Source: Bacillota bacterium
Lineage (GTDB): Bacteria > Bacillota > Clostridia > Acetivibrionales > DSM-1351
Direction: 5' to 3'
Length of the DNA stretch: 64,000 nucleotides
NCBI GenBank assembly: GCA_023409265.1
Contig: JAEYHZ010000044.1
Span: 124,001-188,000, forward strand
Both the position numbers and the translations under genes were made by a program. Below are positions 8,095 to 17,338 of the stretch, in pieces. The first letter of the stretch is position 1, and every line of letters starts with the position of its first letter. The notes beneath the pieces were generated by a model, which was not told where the DNA came from, made no database searches, and worked only from the letters and a program-made list of their open reading frames with translations.

Positions 8095-10083
8095 TTATTG
8101 GTTCTTACTTGTGGCTAACTTCCTATCAGTACTCTTAGGCAAAATAGACGTTGCATATAGTCTGTTACAGGCTATTCCAACCCCAAGAACAATCCAGAAA
8201 GTAAGGCTTACCGAAATCGTACTGTCATTAGCTATTGAAGAAACAAGGAAAGAGGAAACTGCAGCCAGGCAAGCAACTCCGGCAACAAAATATTCATTAA
8301 AAACGCCTTTAAAATATAATTTTAAGGAGTGAATAAAATACCAGCCAATAAAAATCAGAAAGGATAACAATGAGAGCACACCTGTATTTATTGCTAATTG
8401 CAAATATAGATTATGTGGTTTATCTACAACAGTATACATGCTTTCCATGAATTTCATTTTAGCAACATAGTCATTTTGAGGAAAATACATTTCAAATGTA
8501 TCAGGCCCATGACCAAGCAAAAAGGTATCTTTAATCATTGGTATCGATCTGGACCAGATATATCCCCTATTTGAACCCCACTTCTCCCTTCCTTGAAATC
8601 CAAAACTCTCAGCTTTGATAATATCGGTAGTGTTTCCTGCAGGGGTTGCAATTTTAAATCCGTTTTCGGTATTAGCAACAGCAAAAGACGTATTTGGAGC
8701 TTGAATTTTAACAATATTATTATCAATTGAAATTAATATATTTTTAAATCTTGAGTCAATGAAGGATACATTTATCTTATTGTCTTCATTTGATGTTGAC
8801 ACTTCAATTGTTTTCTTATTAGTATCTGAAAAAGTAAGTTTGGAAGTAGTTGGATCGAAACTGATTACTAATGCATCAGTATCTGATGTATAAAGATAAA
8901 GTTTATTTTTGTCTATTTTTATGTCAGTCAAATTTTCTGAAGTAGGTATGCTTGATGAGGGAGTGTTTAAGGCTAGCAGACTACTTGTGTTAATTTTAGA
9001 CTCATCTACTGTATTAGTAATTGAGTCCTGATCAAAACTCATTAACATCAGTGTATTGCTTATACCTGATTTGTCATTCTCTGGAGTGGCCAAAGCTATA
9101 AACTTATCTTTTATAGCTGTATAGTTTAAATTGCTTGCAATCTTAAGCTCACTGAAAACTTTACCATCAGATGAATAATTCATGAAAAATGTAGTAGCTA
9201 TAATGCATATCATTAAAGCCAGAATTGATACTATATTTTTTATGAGACTTTTACGCATCAAAATCAATATTATAACGCCTGACGCAAACATACTTATCAT
9301 ACCTGTAGATGATAAACTTCCAAGCAGATTTATAAATGCTAAAATGCAAAATATACCTGAAGCAATTTTATATTTAAGTTTATTAACTGAAAGAAAAATT
9401 ACAATACAAATTGATAAAATTATTGCAAAGAAGCCACCAACATAATTGGGATTATAGAGTGTAGAATATATGTACTGTTTCGGAAATTTAAAATCCAAAG
9501 AACCGGCAATACTTTCACTGGCTTTAGGTAATATCAACTTTTTTCCAACATCAGACTGGAAAAAATCAAAACCGAAAAATTGGGTAATGCCTATAATAGA
9601 CATAATTAAAACGGAAAAACCCAAAAAGTACAAAAGATATTTAATATCAAATTCGGAAGATACAAGCATAGAGCATATAAAACATACAGCTATGTAACAA
9701 AATATTGTAAAAAAGCCTTCATACCGTTCCGGAAAACCGAAAAAGGCTTGCTTATGATGATCTGAGAAAGAACTTGACAGAAAGACTAGGATTGTAAAGA
9801 CACCTAGTGGAATAAACATCTTGGGCAACGTAAGCTTTATCTTTTTGGTGGATATGTATATGAAGAAAAAAATTAAAGAAATACAAGTTAATGCTATGAA
9901 CCATGTCATTTTGTAATATGCGAAGAAATCAAGTTCATTAGTGGAGCCCTTCCACAACTTGGCGAAAGCCTCTTCTAATTTTATTTCTTTCATAAAAACA
10001 ATTAACGGTACTATCGCCAGAATTAAGCCTATTGGTAAAAGCTTTAAATAATCCCGGGATTCTTTTTTAGCTATCTTTTGCAT
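8095..10083 (-). CDS. O-antigen ligase/polymerase-like membrane protein
   Basis: 662 residues from the ATG at 10083, chosen because GGAGG sits 7 bases upstream; the longer open frame to 10158 lacks a ribosome site. Around ten hydrophobic helices flank a Wzy_C/WaaL-type region: SNRGYIW (conserved Arg), LGHGPDTF, and VDKPHNLYLQLAINTG (conserved His). A soluble insert of about 200 residues (~300-500), rich in Ser/Thr/Asp, sits just before that motif block, in the position of the large external loop. The family moves lipid-linked glycan onto another acceptor, or polymerises it. Because this locus has an ABC exporter, a ligase or oligosaccharide:protein transferase role (compare WsaB of Geobacillus S-layer glycosylation) is more likely than a Wzy polymerase. 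It is transcribed away from the glycan operon. The exact acceptor is unknown. Confidence 0.75.
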   Translation of the reverse strand: MQKIAKKESRDYLKLLPIGLILAIVPLIVFMKEIKLEEAFAKLWKGSTNELDFFAYYKMTWFIALTCISLIFFFIYISTKKIKLTLPKMFIPLGVFTILVFLSSSFSDHHKQAFFGFPERYEGFFTIFCYIAVCFICSMLVSSEFDIKYLLYFLGFSVLIMSIIGITQFFGFDFFQSDVGKKLILPKASESIAGSLDFKFPKQYIYSTLYNPNYVGGFFAIILSICIVIFLSVNKLKYKIASGIFCILAFINLLGSLSSTGMISMFASGVIILILMRKSLIKNIVSILALMICIIATTFFMNYSSDGKVFSELKIASNLNYTAIKDKFIALATPENDKSGISNTLMLMSFDQDSITNTVDESKINTSSLLALNTPSSSIPTSENLTDIKIDKNKLYLYTSDTDALVISFDPTTSKLTFSDTNKKTIEVSTSNEDNKINVSFIDSRFKNILISIDNNIVKIQAPNTSFAVANTENGFKIATPAGNTTDIIKAESFGFQGREKWGSNRGYIWSRSIPMIKDTFLLGHGPDTFEMYFPQNDYVAKMKFMESMYTVVDKPHNLYLQLAINTGVLSLLSFLIFIGWYFIHSLKLYFKGVFNEYFVAGVACLAAVSSFLVSSIANDSTISVSLTFWIVLGVGIACNRLYATSILPKSTDRKLATSKNQ

Positions 10084-10112
10084 ATAAAGCCTCCTAAATA
10101 TGTACTTCATTA

Positions 10113-10141
10113 ATTTTAGCACAGTATAAAGACGCAGTAAA
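10113..10141 (-). promoter_or_regulatory. Putative promoter of the ligase-like gene
   Basis: On the minus strand TTTACT (10141-10136) and TAAAAT (10118-10113) are 17 bases apart, with a TG before the -10 giving an extended -10. It lies about 30 bases before the ATG at 10083 and drives leftward transcription. Confidence 0.5.
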
Positions 10142-10222
10142 CAAAGACATCTTTTCATTTACAATAAAATAATATATTATGCAATTAGTTACAGAATTGA
10201 ATAATACAATATAATACCGATA

Positions 10223-10251
10223 TTGACAAAAGTATTGATGTTGTCTGAATA
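10223..10251 (+). promoter_or_regulatory. Possible promoter of the rhamnose/glycan operon
   Basis: A perfect TTGACA (10223-10228) is followed after 17 bases by the weak -10 TGAATA (10246-10251), about 50 bases before rfbD. The -35 is good and the -10 poor, so the call is tentative. The region 10084-10301 is otherwise AT-rich and non-coding between divergent genes. Confidence 0.35.
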
Positions 10252-10301
10252 TTATTTTACAATAGAGGTTGAATGAGTAATATTTTTTAGTGGGAGCTAC
10301 A

Positions 10302-11135
10302 ATGAAGCTATTAATAACTGGCAGTAAAGGCCAGCTGGGAATAGAGCTTTTTAACCAGTTGTCTGAAAAAAAGAAAATTGTACTTATAGAAACCGATGTC
10401 AACAACCTTGATATAACTAATCAGAAACAGGTGTTTGATTTAATAAAAAATGAAAAACCTGATGTTGTTGTTAATTGTGCAGCCTATACAAATGTAGACG
10501 CTTGTGAAGAAAATGAGAATGATGCATACAGAGTTAATGCTGTAGGTGCACAAAATCTTTCATCAGCGGCATACAGTATTGGTGCAAAAATGGTTCAAGT
10601 TTCAACAGACTATGTTTTTGATGGTACTGGTGATACTCCAAAAAGGGAGTATGAAAGGACAAGCCCAAGAAGTGTATATGGAAGAAGTAAGGAATATGGA
10701 GAAGTACTTGTAAGACAGTCAAATCCAATGCATTTTATTGTCAGGACGGCATGGTTGTATGGCGAAGGTAACAATTTTGTCCGTACCATGCTTAAACTAG
10801 CCCAGGACAAAAAAGAAATAGGTGTTGTAAATGATCAATTTGGTTCACCTACCAGTACGGTTGATTTGGCTAAATGTATAATAAATCTGATACATACTGA
10901 AAGTTATGGAACATATCACGCTACCTGTGAAGGACAATGCAGCTGGTATGACTTTGCTAGAAAAATATTCAAAATAAAGGGACTTGATATCAAGGTTAAT
11001 CCAATTACAAGTGAAGAATTAAAGAGGCCGGCACCCAGACCAAAATTCTCAGTGCTTGATAATTTTATGCTGAGATTAATTGGGCTTAATTCCTTCAGAA
11101 ATTGGGAAGATGCCATTGTAGAATATCTTGGATAG
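10302..11135 (+). CDS. rfbD: dTDP-4-dehydrorhamnose reductase
   Basis: 277 residues from the ATG at 10302 (GGGAG 5 bases upstream); an in-frame alternative at 10290 lies before the ribosome site. It is a short-chain dehydrogenase: the Rossmann motif is GSKGQLG, then NCAAYTNVDACE, the STDYVFDG loop and the catalytic YxxxK as YGRSK. It performs the last step of dTDP-L-rhamnose synthesis, reducing dTDP-4-keto-L-rhamnose. It opens an rfbD-A-C-B group at the start of the glycan operon, the same four genes that accompany S-layer glycan loci in other Firmicutes. Confidence 0.95.
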   Translation: MKLLITGSKGQLGIELFNQLSEKKKIVLIETDVNNLDITNQKQVFDLIKNEKPDVVVNCAAYTNVDACEENENDAYRVNAVGAQNLSSAAYSIGAKMVQVSTDYVFDGTGDTPKREYERTSPRSVYGRSKEYGEVLVRQSNPMHFIVRTAWLYGEGNNFVRTMLKLAQDKKEIGVVNDQFGSPTSTVDLAKCIINLIHTESYGTYHATCEGQCSWYDFARKIFKIKGLDIKVNPITSEELKRPAPRPKFSVLDNFMLRLIGLNSFRNWEDAIVEYLG

Positions 11136-11162
11136 ACATATTACAAAGAGAGGGGTCAAATT

Positions 11163-12032
11163 ATGAAGGGGATCATACTTGCAGGAGGATCAGGTACTAG
11201 GTTATATCCTATAACAAAAGCTATATCTAAGCAGATTATTCCTGTATACGACAAACCAATGATTTACTACCCTATGTCTGTTTTAATGCTTGCAGGAATT
11301 AAGGATATACTTATAATATCTACACCAAGAGATATAGGACTATTTGAAGAGCTCTTCGGTAATGGATCTTATTTGGGTTTGAATCTGTCATACGCTGTTC
11401 AGTATGCTCCAAACGGATTGGCAGAAGCATTCATAATCGGTGAGGAGTTTATAGGGAAGGATTCAGTTGCTTTAGTGCTCGGGGATAATATTTTTTATGG
11501 ACAGAGTTTTGGCAAAATTCTTGAAGAGGCAGCAAATACAACCGAATGTGCTACCATATTTGGATACTATGTAAGTAATCCTGAGGCATATGGAGTTGTA
11601 GAGTTCAATTCTGAAGGAAAAGTTATTTCTATTGAAGAGAAGCCTAAAGTTCCCAAGTCACATTATGCTGTACCGGGGTTATATTTTTATGATAATGATG
11701 TTGTTAATATAGCAAAAAATATAAAACCTTCAGCTCGCGGTGAACTGGAAATAACGGAAGTAAATAATGAATATTTAAGACGCGGAAAGTTGAATGTTAA
11801 ACTGTTTGGAAGAGGTATGGCATGGTTGGATACAGGCACTCATAATACCATGCTTGAGGCAAGTAATTTTGTTGAAACGGTACAAAAACGTCAGGGCTTA
11901 TACATAGCATGTCTTGAAGAAATTGCTTATAAAAAGGGATATATAAACCGTGAGCAGCTTGTTGAACTTGCAAATATATTGATTAAAAGTGACTACGGAA
12001 ATTACCTGCTAAAAATTGCTGAAGGCTTTTAA
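11163..12032 (+). CDS. rfbA: Glucose-1-phosphate thymidylyltransferase
   Basis: 289 residues, the usual RmlA length. The nucleotide-binding signature GGSGTRLYPIT is at the N-terminus, then KPMIYYPMSVLMLAGI, LVLGDNIFYG and EEKPKVPKSHYAVPGLYFYD, all characteristic. It joins glucose-1-phosphate and dTTP to make dTDP-glucose, the entry step for dTDP-rhamnose. GAGAGGGG precedes the ATG. It is 27 bases downstream of rfbD. Confidence 0.96.
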   Translation: MKGIILAGGSGTRLYPITKAISKQIIPVYDKPMIYYPMSVLMLAGIKDILIISTPRDIGLFEELFGNGSYLGLNLSYAVQYAPNGLAEAFIIGEEFIGKDSVALVLGDNIFYGQSFGKILEEAANTTECATIFGYYVSNPEAYGVVEFNSEGKVISIEEKPKVPKSHYAVPGLYFYDNDVVNIAKNIKPSARGELEITEVNNEYLRRGKLNVKLFGRGMAWLDTGTHNTMLEASNFVETVQKRQGLYIACLEEIAYKKGYINREQLVELANILIKSDYGNYLLKIAEGF

Positions 12033-12117
12033 ATTTATAACAGTAATGGTGAAATCTAATGTGAACAAGTAGTTTGAAAGTATACAAAGTAATTATATTT
12101 ACCCGGGAGTGTTAATA

Positions 12118-12678
12118 TTGGGACAATTTAATTTTATGAAGACAGATATTGAAGGGCTTATGGTTATTGAGCCAAAGGTTTTTGGTGATAGCCGGGGTTA
12201 CTTCATGGAGACGTATAATGAAAAGGATTTTAAAACAGCAGGAATTAATGTAAAGTTTGTACAGGATAATCAGTCTAAGTCTCGTAAAGGAGTTCTGAGA
12301 GGACTTCATTTTCAGAGAGAGTACCAGCAGGCAAAACTTGTTAGAGTAGTGTCAGGTGAGGTTTTCGATGTGGCTGTTGATTTGAGAAGAGGATCGCCTA
12401 CCTATAAAAATTGCTACGGTGTGGTCTTAACTGCACAAAACTGTAAGCAGTTTTATGTTCCTACTGGTTTCGCACATGGTTTTTTAGTACTCTCCGATGA
12501 AGCTGAATTTGCTTATAAATGTACTGATTTTTATCATCCGGAATGCGAGGGTGGAATAGTGTGGAATGATCCTGAGATAGGTATCGATTGGCCTTTATAT
12601 GGGATTAATGATTTATTACTTTCAGATAAAGATAAAAAACTTGAAACCCTTTCAGCACAAAATTATTTTACTCTTTAG
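12118..12678 (+). CDS. rfbC: dTDP-4-dehydrorhamnose 3,5-epimerase
   Basis: 186 residues if translation starts at the TTG at 12118, which has GGGAG about 8 bases upstream. A GTG at 12109 overlaps that ribosome site and an ATG at 12136 is an alternative. Cupin-fold RmlC motifs are clear: EPKVFGDSRGYFMETYN, VQDNQSKSRKGVLRGLHFQ (catalytic His) and PTGFAHGFLVLSDEAEF. It epimerises C3 and C5 of the 4-keto sugar between the RfbB and RfbD steps. It is in the same transcription direction as its pathway partners. Confidence 0.94.
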   Translation: MGQFNFMKTDIEGLMVIEPKVFGDSRGYFMETYNEKDFKTAGINVKFVQDNQSKSRKGVLRGLHFQREYQQAKLVRVVSGEVFDVAVDLRRGSPTYKNCYGVVLTAQNCKQFYVPTGFAHGFLVLSDEAEFAYKCTDFYHPECEGGIVWNDPEIGIDWPLYGINDLLLSDKDKKLETLSAQNYFTL

Positions 12679-12721
12679 TGTTAACATTTATTAATGGATA
12701 GAACAAAAAGGAGAACTGGAA

Positions 12722-13765
12722 ATGACTAAAATTACAACTGTGCTTGTAACCGGCGGAGCAGGATTTATAGGAAGTAACTTTGTTTTATATATGATAAAGA
12801 AGTATCCGGATTATAGGATTATTAACCTGGATGCACTGACCTATGCTGGAAATCTGGACAATCTTAAAGGCATAGAGGGAAATTCAAATTACATATTTAT
12901 TAAAGGGGATATTTGTGATTCCAACTTAATAGATAAATTGTTTATACAATATAACCCGGATTATATTGTAAATTTTGCAGCTGAGTCCCATGTGGACAGA
13001 AGCATAACAGACCCGCAAATATTTTTGAAATCAAATATAATGGGAACTCAAGTGTTGCTTGATGCCTGCAAAAAGAAATGGACAGATCCAGAACAATTCT
13101 CTACAAACAAATATGTTCAGGTTTCAACTGATGAAGTATATGGGTCTCTGGGCGCTGAAGGGTATTTTACAGAGACAACTCCATTGTCTCCTAACAGTCC
13201 ATATTCGGCAAGCAAAGCTTCGGCAGATATGTTTGTCAGAGCTTATAATGAAACCTTCGGATTAAATGTAAATATAACAAGATGCTCCAATAATTATGGA
13301 CCCTATCAGTTTCCGGAAAAGCTCATACCACTGATGATATCAAATGCACTGGAAGATAAGGATATGCCTGTGTACGGAGATGGTATGAATATAAGAGACT
13401 GGCTATATGTTGAGGATCACTGCAGAGCCATAGAAATGGTAATGCATAACGGTAAGTCCGGTGAAGTATACAATATAGGCGGACACAATGAAAAAGCCAA
13501 TATTGAAATTGTTAAATTAATTCTACAGGAACTTGGTAAGCCGGAAAGTCTTATAAAATTCGTTAAGGACAGGCCTGGTCATGATAGAAGATATGCGATA
13601 GATGCAGCAAAGATTAAAAAAGAGCTGGGTTGGGAGCCCACGGTAATGTTTGATCAAGGTATTAAATTGACTATAAAGTGGTATCTTGACAACCTTGATT
13701 GGACAAACAAGATAAGATCCGGGGAGTATAAAGAGTATTATGAGAAGATGTACGGGGAGCGATAG
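12722..13765 (+). CDS. rfbB: dTDP-glucose 4,6-dehydratase
   Basis: 347 residues, the typical RmlB length. The NAD-binding motif is TGGAGFIGSNF. AAESHVDRSITDP follows, and the active-site region has STDEVYGSLG with the catalytic pair in YSASK. NNYGPYQFPEKLIPL and GDGMNIRDWLYVEDHC are diagnostic. It converts dTDP-glucose to dTDP-4-keto-6-deoxyglucose. AAGGAG precedes the ATG. It completes the four-enzyme dTDP-L-rhamnose set. Confidence 0.97.
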   Translation: MTKITTVLVTGGAGFIGSNFVLYMIKKYPDYRIINLDALTYAGNLDNLKGIEGNSNYIFIKGDICDSNLIDKLFIQYNPDYIVNFAAESHVDRSITDPQIFLKSNIMGTQVLLDACKKKWTDPEQFSTNKYVQVSTDEVYGSLGAEGYFTETTPLSPNSPYSASKASADMFVRAYNETFGLNVNITRCSNNYGPYQFPEKLIPLMISNALEDKDMPVYGDGMNIRDWLYVEDHCRAIEMVMHNGKSGEVYNIGGHNEKANIEIVKLILQELGKPESLIKFVKDRPGHDRRYAIDAAKIKKELGWEPTVMFDQGIKLTIKWYLDNLDWTNKIRSGEYKEYYEKMYGER

Positions 13766-13809
13766 AAATTGGCATATAATTTACATACAGGCGTGATTAG
13801 TGAGGGAGA

Positions 13810-15210
13810 ATGGTGTTAAATACGTTAAGAAAACATAGAAACAAAGTTGTAGTAGTTGCGTTATTATTGATAGTGATTATTGGATTGCTATCCCCATGGA
13901 GATACATAATAGAGGGTAATCCAGTTAAACTTGAAGTGAAAATTAAACTTGATCATAAGGATACAATACAGCTTTTCTATACTACTAACGAGCAGCAGTT
14001 TAGCGAGGAAAATTCAATAAGAATTAATGTTGATGATACTGATAATTTTCAGACGGTGTCATTTGATTTACCAAATAAAAGTATTAAGAAGATTAGATTA
14101 GATACAGGAAGTGTGGATGGACAGGCTTGGATCAGAGAGATAAAACTGAAAAGATTACTAAAGGAGTATTCTTGGGATGGGCAGGTAATTAATGAGGAAT
14201 TTGAACCGTCATTACATATCCAAGGGATAGGAATTGACAACAGCCAGTTACATTATAACATAGTTGGGAATGACCCATATCTGGTAAGTAAAGATATAAG
14301 CAATATATATAATGAGGTCAGCGAGAGTAAGAATATATTTATTTTCTTGAATGCCAGTATAGCCTTAATGGCAATATGCATAGTGTATGTTTTCTCTGTT
14401 TTCTATAAAAGAGCCCTAACATTTATAAAGGGTATTATTGAGTCAAGGAGACTCATTTTTGATCTTGCAAAGAACGATTTTAAAGTAAAGTATGCAGGCT
14501 CATACTTAGGCATAATATGGTCATTTATTCAACCAATAATAACAATATTAATTTACTGGTTTGTGTTTCAGGTGGGATTTCGTTCTGGTTCAAGACCTGA
14601 TGGAACACCTTTTGTATTATGGTTGATTTGTGGAATGGTTCCATGGTTTTATTTTTCTGAAGCACTACAAAATGCAACAAATTCGTTATTGGAGAATAGC
14701 TATTTGGTTAAAAAGGTTGTATTTAAAGTAAATATTTTACCGGTAGTTAAAATAGTATCTTCACTTTTTATTCATATCTTTTTTGTAATATTCTTAACTA
14801 TTATAACAGTAATTAGTGGTAGATATCCCTCAGTTTATACATTACAGATGTTTTACTACCTAGTATGTATGTTTGTACTACTTATAGGGCTATCGTGGGT
14901 TACATCAGCTTTAGTTGTATTTTTAAAAGATGTATCTCAAATTGTCAGCGTAATATTACAAATAGGGTTTTGGATTACACCTATTGTATGGTCAACTGAT
15001 ATAATTCCAAAGAAAAGTATAGAATATTTTTTAAAACTTAATCCTATGTTTTATATTGTGCAGGGCTATAGGGATAGCTTTATAGAAAACATCTGGTTTT
15101 GGAATCGATATAATCAAACCATATATTTTTGGCTAATAACAGGTGTAATCTTCTTTTGCGGAGCAGTTTTATTTAAAAGGCTTAAACCTCACTTTTCTGA
15201 TGTGCTATAA
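13810..15210 (+). CDS. wzm: Wzm-like polysaccharide ABC-transporter permease with extra N-terminal domain
   Basis: 466 residues, against about 260 for a usual Wzm/TagG. The extra ~190 N-terminal residues have one helix (~15-32), a beta-rich presumably external domain (~36-135; motifs IKLDHKDTIQLFYTT and WIREIKLKRL) and a second helix (~175-197). The standard ABC2 permease follows from ~215: DLAKNDFKVKYAGSYLGIIW, then six helices and a WITPIVWS/LNPMFYIVQGYRD end. With the ATPase encoded 11 bp downstream it should export an undecaprenyl-linked glycan. The ATG lies very close to GAGGGAG, so the adjacent GTG at 13813 is also possible. The N-terminal domain resembles one in the glycosyltransferase at 28.8 kb and may bind glycan; that is inference. 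Confidence 0.88.
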   Translation: MVLNTLRKHRNKVVVVALLLIVIIGLLSPWRYIIEGNPVKLEVKIKLDHKDTIQLFYTTNEQQFSEENSIRINVDDTDNFQTVSFDLPNKSIKKIRLDTGSVDGQAWIREIKLKRLLKEYSWDGQVINEEFEPSLHIQGIGIDNSQLHYNIVGNDPYLVSKDISNIYNEVSESKNIFIFLNASIALMAICIVYVFSVFYKRALTFIKGIIESRRLIFDLAKNDFKVKYAGSYLGIIWSFIQPIITILIYWFVFQVGFRSGSRPDGTPFVLWLICGMVPWFYFSEALQNATNSLLENSYLVKKVVFKVNILPVVKIVSSLFIHIFFVIFLTIITVISGRYPSVYTLQMFYYLVCMFVLLIGLSWVTSALVVFLKDVSQIVSVILQIGFWITPIVWSTDIIPKKSIEYFLKLNPMFYIVQGYRDSFIENIWFWNRYNQTIYFWLITGVIFFCGAVLFKRLKPHFSDVL

Positions 15211-15221
15211 CTGGAGGTAGT

Positions 15222-16457
15222 ATGGATAATGAAATGGCTATAAAAATTGATAATATCAGTAAATTATATAAATTGTATGACAAACCTATAGATAGGTTAA
15301 AGGAAACCTTAAATCCTTTAAGAAAAAAGTACCATAAGGATTTCTATGCATTAAAGGATGTTTCATTCGAGGTAAAAAAAGGTGAGACATTAGGGATAAT
15401 AGGAAAGAATGGCTCGGGAAAGTCGACATTATTAAAAGTATTGACTGGTATACTTACACCAAACACTGGAAGTATTTATGTTAATGGTAAAATATCTGCT
15501 CTGTTAGAACTTGGTGCGGGCTTTAATATGGAATACACAGGTATTGAAAATGTTTATCTGAATGGTATGTTGATGGGATATTCCCGTGATGACATATCTG
15601 CCAAAATGGGAGAAATACTTGATTTTGCAGATATAGGTGATTTTATTAATCAACCAGTTAAGACTTATTCCAGCGGTATGTTTGTAAGGTTAGCTTTTGC
15701 TGTTGCAATTAATGTCGACCCGGATATACTTATTGTGGATGAAGCGTTAAGTGTTGGAGATATGCGTTTTCAAAAAAAATGCATGGAGAAGATAAATGAA
15801 ATAAAAGAAAATGGTAAAACAATCATTTTTTGCTCACATGATATGCATGCCATAAATGAATTGTGTGATAAGACTGTTTGGATAAAGGAAGGGTTCCTTG
15901 CAGAAATAGGAGATTCAAATAAGGTTATTTCATCATATGTATCATGGATGACCCAGGCTCAAAATACTAACAAAAATGTAGATAATATTAATAAAAGTAA
16001 AAATCCAAATTATTTAGTAAGAAACTCTGATGAAGTAGAAATAAATAAAATAAGAGTATTTGATAATACAGATATTGAGAAAAATACATTCTTCACTGGA
16101 GATGACATAAATTTTGAAGTAACATATAATGCTATTATAGGAATACAAGAACCAAATTATAGTGTGATTATATTCAGAGATGATAAAGCCCCAGTTGGAA
16201 TATGTAAAACTAACTTTAATAAAAATCTGCCGCATCGAGGGCATGTTAAAGGAATTACTAATTTTGTGGTGACTCTTAAAAACATTCAATTGAATTCAGG
16301 AAAGTATTGTTTTGGTATTTCAATATGGGATAAGGCTAAAAAGATATGTTTTGCAAATAATACTTCACAAGAATTCGAAGTGAAATCTTTAAATATCACA
16401 TATGGTCCAACAGAGGAAAAATGCGTTTATTTTCCGGATGTTGAGTGGAGGTATTAA
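15222..16457 (+). CDS. wzt: Wzt-like polysaccharide ABC-transporter ATPase with C-terminal carbohydrate-recognition domain
   Basis: 411 residues. Residues ~1-245 are the ATPase: Walker A GKNGSGKST (61-69), signature YSSGMFVRLAFA, Walker B ILIVDEALSVGD and an H-loop CSHDMH. Residues ~265-411 form a beta-rich domain (VEINKIRVFDN ... YCFGISIWDKAKKICFANN) like the Wzt C-terminal domain that recognises the capped non-reducing end of the polymer before export. With the permease just upstream it energises ABC-dependent glycan export. The stop overlaps the next gene's start by one base (TAATG), and that gene is a methyltransferase, a typical source of a terminating cap. Confidence 0.93.
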   Translation: MDNEMAIKIDNISKLYKLYDKPIDRLKETLNPLRKKYHKDFYALKDVSFEVKKGETLGIIGKNGSGKSTLLKVLTGILTPNTGSIYVNGKISALLELGAGFNMEYTGIENVYLNGMLMGYSRDDISAKMGEILDFADIGDFINQPVKTYSSGMFVRLAFAVAINVDPDILIVDEALSVGDMRFQKKCMEKINEIKENGKTIIFCSHDMHAINELCDKTVWIKEGFLAEIGDSNKVISSYVSWMTQAQNTNKNVDNINKSKNPNYLVRNSDEVEINKIRVFDNTDIEKNTFFTGDDINFEVTYNAIIGIQEPNYSVIIFRDDKAPVGICKTNFNKNLPHRGHVKGITNFVVTLKNIQLNSGKYCFGISIWDKAKKICFANNTSQEFEVKSLNITYGPTEEKCVYFPDVEWRY

Positions 16458-17329
16458 TGGATAGTTTAAAATGTCCAATTTGTGAGATAGATAATTGCAG
16501 ATTTCTATACGATAAAGAAAGGGATAATAATCCTGTAAGATTTGTTATATGTAAAGAATGCGGACTAGTCTATCAAAACCCTATGCAAGGTATAGATGAT
16601 TTAGAAAAGTATTATAGTGAATCTTTTAGAAAAACATTTGATAATGAAGATGACTTGAGTAAATATATTGAATCAAGGATTGAACATGGAAATTCAATAT
16701 TTCAGATCATTACCAAAAGTTTCTTCAATAAGAAGTTTAACAGCTTAAAAAGAAAGATTCAAGGAAATAAATGTTTTTCCGTTTTAGATATTGGATGTGG
16801 TATTGGAGGTATATTAGTCCCTTTTATAAGAGAAGGTTTTGTATGCAAAGGTATAGACACACCTTCTATGTATACACAATTAGGAAAAGATAAGCTTAAC
16901 ATAGACATATCGGAAGTATTTCTTTCAAAATTTGAAACAGACATTAAATATGATATAGTTATTCTAAATCATACATTAGAGCACTTCAGTGACCCGGTTA
17001 TTGATTTAAAGAAGATTAGCAGGTTATTAAAGAGAAATGGATTGCTGTATGTTGAAGTACCTAATATTGAAAAACCATATAACTGGACAACATTACAATT
17101 CTTTTTTTTACTGGGACACTTATTTTATTATTCTCCCAAAACCCTGGAAATCATATGCAACAAGGCTGGTTTTGAAAACATATACATTGATGATATAACA
17201 ACCCCATTTATTAGAGCAATATTTAAGAAGAAATTTAATAATTTATACTCAGTTGATTCAGAACATTATGCTAACGTATACTCTGAATTAGCTAGTAAAA
17301 TTAAATATGAAAATGATAATATAGGATAA
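16457..17329 (+). CDS. SAM-dependent methyltransferase with zinc-binding N-terminus
   Basis: 290 residues from the ATG at 16457, with GGAGG 6 bases upstream and a 1-base overlap with wzt; the in-frame GTG at 16445 precedes the ribosome site. The N-terminus has a four-cysteine zinc-ribbon pattern (CPIC ... CKEC). The class I fold shows VLDIGCGIGG (SAM motif I) and ILNHTLEHFSDP. Such proteins often methylate nucleotide or polymer sugars. The coupling to wzt suggests it may cap the glycan chain so that Wzt recognises it, but the acceptor is not known from sequence. Confidence 0.75.
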   Translation: MDSLKCPICEIDNCRFLYDKERDNNPVRFVICKECGLVYQNPMQGIDDLEKYYSESFRKTFDNEDDLSKYIESRIEHGNSIFQIITKSFFNKKFNSLKRKIQGNKCFSVLDIGCGIGGILVPFIREGFVCKGIDTPSMYTQLGKDKLNIDISEVFLSKFETDIKYDIVILNHTLEHFSDPVIDLKKISRLLKRNGLLYVEVPNIEKPYNWTTLQFFFLLGHLFYYSPKTLEIICNKAGFENIYIDDITTPFIRAIFKKKFNNLYSVDSEHYANVYSELASKIKYENDNIG

Positions 17330-17338
17330 TAGTATATT

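Noticed and set aside
8066..8332. Plus-strand open frame starting next to the IS66 right end
   Set aside because: It overlaps the 3' part of the ligase-like gene antisense and has no family features or ribosome site.
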